DNA from: Jatrophihabitans sp.
Lineage (GTDB): Bacteria; Actinomycetota; Actinomycetes; Mycobacteriales; Jatrophihabitantaceae
NCBI GenBank assembly: GCA_025966255.1
Contig: JAOPVG010000391.1
Location: 1-7,647, forward strand
Direction: 5' to 3'
DNA length: 7,647 nucleotides
The notes beneath the pieces are model-generated. The model saw nothing but the letters and a program-made list of their open reading frames with translations. It was not told where the DNA came from and ran no database searches. Both the position numbers and the translations under genes were made by a program. Below are positions 5,417 through 7,647 of the stretch, in pieces; position 1 is the first letter of the stretch, and the number at the start of each line of letters is the position of its first letter.

Positions 5417-5450
5417 TGGGAAATGTGTGCTGGGAAATGGAGTGGGAATG
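5417..5450 (+). repeat. Three TGGGAAATG repeats ending on the start codon of the small gene
   Basis: TGGGAAATG occurs at 5417-5425 and 5431-5439, and a shortened TGGGAATG at 5443-5450 contains the chosen start codon. GGAG at 5439-5442 is a good Shine-Dalgarno sequence 5 nt before the ATG. The repeats also give two ATGs in other frames. They could be an operator or a ribosome standby region; no function is established. Confidence 0.45.
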
Positions 5451-5651
5451 CTCATCGACTGCGATACCTGCGTCGCCCGCGACATCGCGTGCCGCGACTG
5501 CGTCGTCACCGTGCTGCTCGATCGCCCGCCTGTTCCGGTCGAGCTCGACGCCGCTGAACAAGGGGCGATCGACAGCCTTTCGAGCGCCGGTTTGGTGCCG
5601 CCGCTGCGTCTGGTGTCCGGTTCGTCCGGAAATTTCCGAGAAATTGCTTGA
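5448..5651 (+). CDS. Small conserved-looking protein with two CxxC pairs
   Basis: The 67-residue product starts MLIDCDTCVARDIACRDCVV: C5-x2-C8 and C15-x2-C18 give two CxxC pairs six residues apart. This arrangement could hold zinc or an iron-sulfur cluster, or act in thiol redox chemistry. The rest contains a hydrophobic strand (VVTVLL), an acidic helix (ELDAAEQGAIDSLSSAG) and LVPPLRLV. From memory, similar short proteins occur in many Actinobacteria without a known function. The ATG at 5448 is chosen for its GGAG Shine-Dalgarno sequence and because the cysteine motif starts there. A start at 5382 would add 22 unconvincing residues, and GTG 5442 is a minor alternative. No signal peptide is seen, so a cytosolic location is likely. 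It lies just upstream of the riboswitch leader of the NlpC/P60 gene. Confidence 0.7.
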   Translation: MLIDCDTCVARDIACRDCVVTVLLDRPPVPVELDAAEQGAIDSLSSAGLVPPLRLVSGSSGNFREIA

Positions 5652-5669
5652 CGAAGCGAGCGAAGTTGT
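5649..5669 (+). repeat. Second copy of the TGACGNAGCGAGCGAA gene-end repeat
   Basis: The 21 nt from the stop codon of the small gene onward match 5344-5364 at 18 of 21 positions; both copies begin TGACG and contain AGCGAGCGAA. The small gene is therefore bracketed by related repeats in direct orientation. Confidence 0.6.
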
Positions 5670-5689
5670 ACCCAACCCGGGGGGGCGCG

Positions 5690-5718
5690 TTGCACAGGGA
5701 TGGTTGCCGTCGTAACCT
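5690..5718 (+). promoter_or_regulatory. Candidate promoter for the riboswitch-NlpC/P60 transcript
   Basis: TTGCAC (5690-5695), a 17-nt spacer and TAACCT (5713-5718, fits TAnnnT) would start transcription near 5725. This gives an untranslated leader of about 260 nt, enough to hold the riboswitch. The -35 match is only moderate. GTAACC (5712-5717) and GAGACC (5723-5728) form an imperfect direct repeat overlapping the -10 and start region. Confidence 0.4.
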
Positions 5719-5821
5719 TTCCGAGACCTAATCGGTTCCACGGCGGCCCCCCGGCTGTCGCCGATGAGGTTCCGCCGAATTGCATCATTCCGTGGCTGCT
5801 GTCTGCACTGACAACGAAAGA

Positions 5822-5972
5822 CAGCTGACGCGGTAGCGAACCGGGGACCCACTGTGATCCCGGGGTGAATCGGTCCGCACCGGACGCGCTCGATCAGCGC
5901 GCGCGGGGCGCACCGTAGGGCTACTTCCGGCCCGAACCCGTCAGCTAACTCGGTAGGCGGTCGAGGAAGAGG
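5822..5972 (+). promoter_or_regulatory. c-di-AMP riboswitch (ydaO-yuaA class) in the NlpC/P60 leader
   Basis: Two hallmark conserved blocks of the ydaO aptamer are present in order. The first is a CCGGG...CCCGG stem (5841-5845, 5859-5863) leading into GGGGTGAATC (5862-5871). The second is CCGAACCCGTCAGCTAAC (5932-5949), followed by TCGGTAGGCGG (5950-5960). Between them lie a variable GC-rich stem region and TAGGG-ACTTCC type pairing (5916-5928). In this class c-di-AMP binding usually lowers expression, and in Actinobacteria the targets are often cell-wall hydrolase genes, as here. No T-run terminator lies between the aptamer and the gene. The purine-rich Shine-Dalgarno sequence begins only a few nt downstream, so control of translation or Rho-dependent termination seems likelier. 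The ends of the aptamer are approximate. Confidence 0.85.
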
Positions 5973-5985
5973 AGATCTGCCGACA

Positions 5986-7026
5986 GTGGCGATCCGTTTC
6001 GCGCGTCGTGTCCGTCCCGTACTCGCTCTAGCTGCACTGGGTGCTGCTGCGGTGTTGACCCCGACGCTGGCTTCGGCCACGCCGGCTGCCCCGCACCAAC
6101 AGCCGACGGTGACGTCGGTCCAGAAGCAGCTCAGCGACCTGGCCATGAAGAATTCCCAGGTGGTCGACAAGTTCGACCACGCCCGCGTCGTCGTCGCCAA
6201 GCGCGAGAAGGCAGCGAGCGCCGCCGGGCGCACCGCAGCCCAGGCGAACGCCATCTACAAGCAGGCCAGGGTCCAGTTCACGCAAATCATCCAAACCCAA
6301 TACGAGAGCGGAGGCCTCGGCGCGGCCGGCGCCCTGCTGGACAGCAACAGCGGTAACAATTACCTCGACCGTCTCGACATGTTGCAGCTGATCTCCAACC
6401 ACGACGCCGACGTCGTCTCGCTGGTCACGAAGGCCCGCGCCACCGCATCCGCGCAGTCGAAGAAGGCGCAAACCCTGCTCGTGAGCGCCAAGCAGGAGCG
6501 CGACGGTCTCGCCAGGAAGCGCCACGACGTCGAAGCGCAGATCAACAAGTACCAGCAACTGCTGAATACGCTCAACGCGGCGCAGCAGGCTGCCTTCCAG
6601 CGGGCGCAGAACCCGGCGGTCAGCACCACGCAGGTCACCACGCTCAAGGTCAGCGTGCCCAGCGCCGGGTCCACGGCGGCCCACCAGGCCGTGCAGTACG
6701 CGCTGGCCCAGGTCGGCAAGCCCTACGTGTTCGGCGCCTCGGGCCCCGGCAGCTTTGACTGCTCGGGTCTGACCATGATGGCCTGGCAGGCGGGCGGGGT
6801 CAGCCTGCCGCACTCGGCGGCCGACCAGTACAACTACGGCACGCACGTGTCGTCGCCGTCGGCGCTGCAGCCCGGGGACCTGGTGTTCTTCTATCAGCCG
6901 ATCGGACACGTCGCGATCTACATCGGCAACGGCATGATGGTCTCGGCGCCCACCGAGGGCCAGAACGTCCAGGTTGTGCCGCTGAGTTCATTCACCAGCG
7001 ACTACGTCGGTGGCACCCGGCTCTAA
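5986..7026 (+). CDS. Secreted NlpC/P60 cell-wall peptidase with N-terminal coiled coil
   Basis: This 346-residue protein is probably exported and cuts stem peptides of peptidoglycan. A signal peptide covers about residues 1-31 (RFARRVRPVLALAALGAA, cleavage near ASA|TP). Residues 42-210 are helical and coiled-coil-like, as in RipA-type and other hydrolases where such regions restrain or position the enzyme. The C40 domain (about 232-346) carries Cys259 in FDCSGL and His308 in IGHVAIYIG. The third active-site position, 12 residues after the histidine, is Ser320 (MVSAPTEG) where His, Asn, Gln or an acidic residue is commoner. The GTG at 5986 is chosen for the purine-rich AGGAAGAGGAG (5964-5974) about 11 nt upstream and because the signal peptide starts there. 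The upstream c-di-AMP riboswitch ties expression to cell-wall or osmotic state. A lipoprotein gene follows after 15 nt and is probably co-transcribed. Confidence 0.92.
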   Translation: MAIRFARRVRPVLALAALGAAAVLTPTLASATPAAPHQQPTVTSVQKQLSDLAMKNSQVVDKFDHARVVVAKREKAASAAGRTAAQANAIYKQARVQFTQIIQTQYESGGLGAAGALLDSNSGNNYLDRLDMLQLISNHDADVVSLVTKARATASAQSKKAQTLLVSAKQERDGLARKRHDVEAQINKYQQLLNTLNAAQQAAFQRAQNPAVSTTQVTTLKVSVPSAGSTAAHQAVQYALAQVGKPYVFGASGPGSFDCSGLTMMAWQAGGVSLPHSAADQYNYGTHVSSPSALQPGDLVFFYQPIGHVAIYIGNGMMVSAPTEGQNVQVVPLSSFTSDYVGGTRL

Positions 7027-7041
7027 GGCATCCTGTCGGTT

Positions 7042-7647
7042 GTGACCACCCGGCCGACCGGCCACTCCTTCGCCGCGCGGCGACGCTCCTTCGGCGTTGC
7101 CGCGCGGCGTCGTGCCGGGCTACTGATCGTCGCGGTGCTCGCGATCGCCGGATGCTCCGCGTGCTCCGGCTCGTCCGGGGCGAACACGTCGGCTCCGTCG
7201 AATGCCGACATCGCCGGCCTGCTCACCCGGCACGGTAAGGCGGTCCTCGAGCACGACCACGCCGCGTTCGTCGCCGACCTCGATGGTGATCGTCGAGCGA
7301 CGACCTTCCGCGCCGCGCAGGACGCCGCATTCGCCAATCTCGTCCAGGTGCCGCTGTCGAAGTGGTCGTACACGATCGGACGGCCGGTCGACGACAAGAG
7401 TGCCCAGGCCGCGGCGCAGCGCGAGTACGGCGGGTCGGCGTTGATCATGCAGGTCAGCCTCACGTACGCGCTGCGGGGCGTCGATCGGATCCCGACCCGG
7501 CACGACCTGTGGTGGACGTTCGTGCGCCGCAACGGACACGTCGTCGTTGCGGCCGACAGCGACCTGGCCGACGCCGGCGGCGTGAGCTGGAAAGGGCCCT
7601 GGGACTTCGGGCCGCTCGAACTCGTCCGCGGCCGCTCCAGCCTCGTA
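7042..7647 (+). CDS. Predicted lipoprotein, C-terminus cut by window edge
   Basis: The first 202 codons are present and the frame is open to the right edge. The N-terminus has two arginine clusters (SFAARRR, then SFGVAARRR), a hydrophobic stretch (GLLIVAVLAIAG) and a lipobox IAGC with Cys38, followed by a Ser/Gly-rich linker. A lipid-anchored protein outside the membrane is therefore likely. RRSFG (14-18) faintly resembles a twin-arginine motif but lies far from the hydrophobic core. Residues 50-200 look like an NTF2-like domain, including VQVPLSKWSYTIGRP and LWWTFVRRNGHVVVAADSD. I recall this pattern N-terminal to actinobacterial peptidase MA-like metallopeptidases, but the HExxH part would lie outside the window, so that is an inference. 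GTG 7042 is the only common start codon in frame between the NlpC/P60 stop and the signal peptide. A clear Shine-Dalgarno sequence is lacking. Confidence 0.75.
   Translation, partial: MTTRPTGHSFAARRRSFGVAARRRAGLLIVAVLAIAGCSACSGSSGANTSAPSNADIAGLLTRHGKAVLEHDHAAFVADLDGDRRATTFRAAQDAAFANLVQVPLSKWSYTIGRPVDDKSAQAAAQREYGGSALIMQVSLTYALRGVDRIPTRHDLWWTFVRRNGHVVVAADSDLADAGGVSWKGPWDFGPLELVRGRSSLV

Noticed and set aside
5382..5447. Upstream start for the small CxxC protein
   Set aside because: No Shine-Dalgarno sequence there and a Pro/Gly-rich extension; the GGAG at 5439 points to ATG 5448.
4965..6254. Minus-strand frame of 429 codons spanning the NYN end, small gene, riboswitch and NlpC/P60 start
   Set aside because: It crosses four independent features and has a composition typical of antisense frames.

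Overview
The window is a stretch of high-GC actinobacterial chromosome. This is suggested by strong G/C bias at third codon positions, start codons sitting 6-7 nt behind -10 hexamers (leaderless promoters), a c-di-AMP riboswitch in front of a cell-wall hydrolase, and protein families found together in Actinobacteria. From memory, a DnaQ/UvrC-like fusion next to an NlpC/P60 gene recalls the Rv2190c-Rv2191 neighbourhood of Mycobacterium tuberculosis, near trpD and the cytochrome bc/aa3 genes. A CtaG-type oxidase assembly gene fits that setting. I cannot name the genus.

Layout from left to right. (1) A MerR-family regulator, cut by the left edge, reads leftward from a promoter covered by two tandem 13-bp palindromic boxes. 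(2) A divergent intergenic region carries four GTGACCAC-type half-sites, followed by a CtaG-type cytochrome c oxidase assembly membrane protein. (3) Two hairpins separate it from a convergent stand-alone Lrp/AsnC ligand-binding (RAM) protein. (4) On the same leftward strand lies a DEDDh exonuclease/GIY-YIG/UvrC-like fusion with four cysteines spaced much like the iron-sulfur ligands of UvrC. (5) Divergently, a coiled-coil NYN-domain (PIN-like) protein begins behind a duplicated 43-bp repeat. The repeat makes two mini-ORFs joined to the gene by overlapping GTGA stop/start junctions. (6) A 14-bp tandem repeat leads to a 67-residue protein with two CxxC pairs. (7) A long leader with a ydaO-type (c-di-AMP) riboswitch precedes a secreted NlpC/P60 hydrolase. 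Fifteen nt later, in the same frame, begins a lipoprotein that runs off the right edge.

The genes cover respiration (oxidase assembly), nucleic-acid processing (exonuclease/nickase fusion, NYN nuclease candidate) and envelope remodelling (NlpC/P60 plus lipoprotein). No mobile element with its own genes, CRISPR array, tRNA or rRNA was seen. Most genes belong to recognisable families. The less ordinary content is in the spaces between them: the GTGA-linked repeat and mini-ORF leader, the four leaderless gene starts, the multi-site operator regions, and GAGCGAGCGA-type repeats at gene ends.
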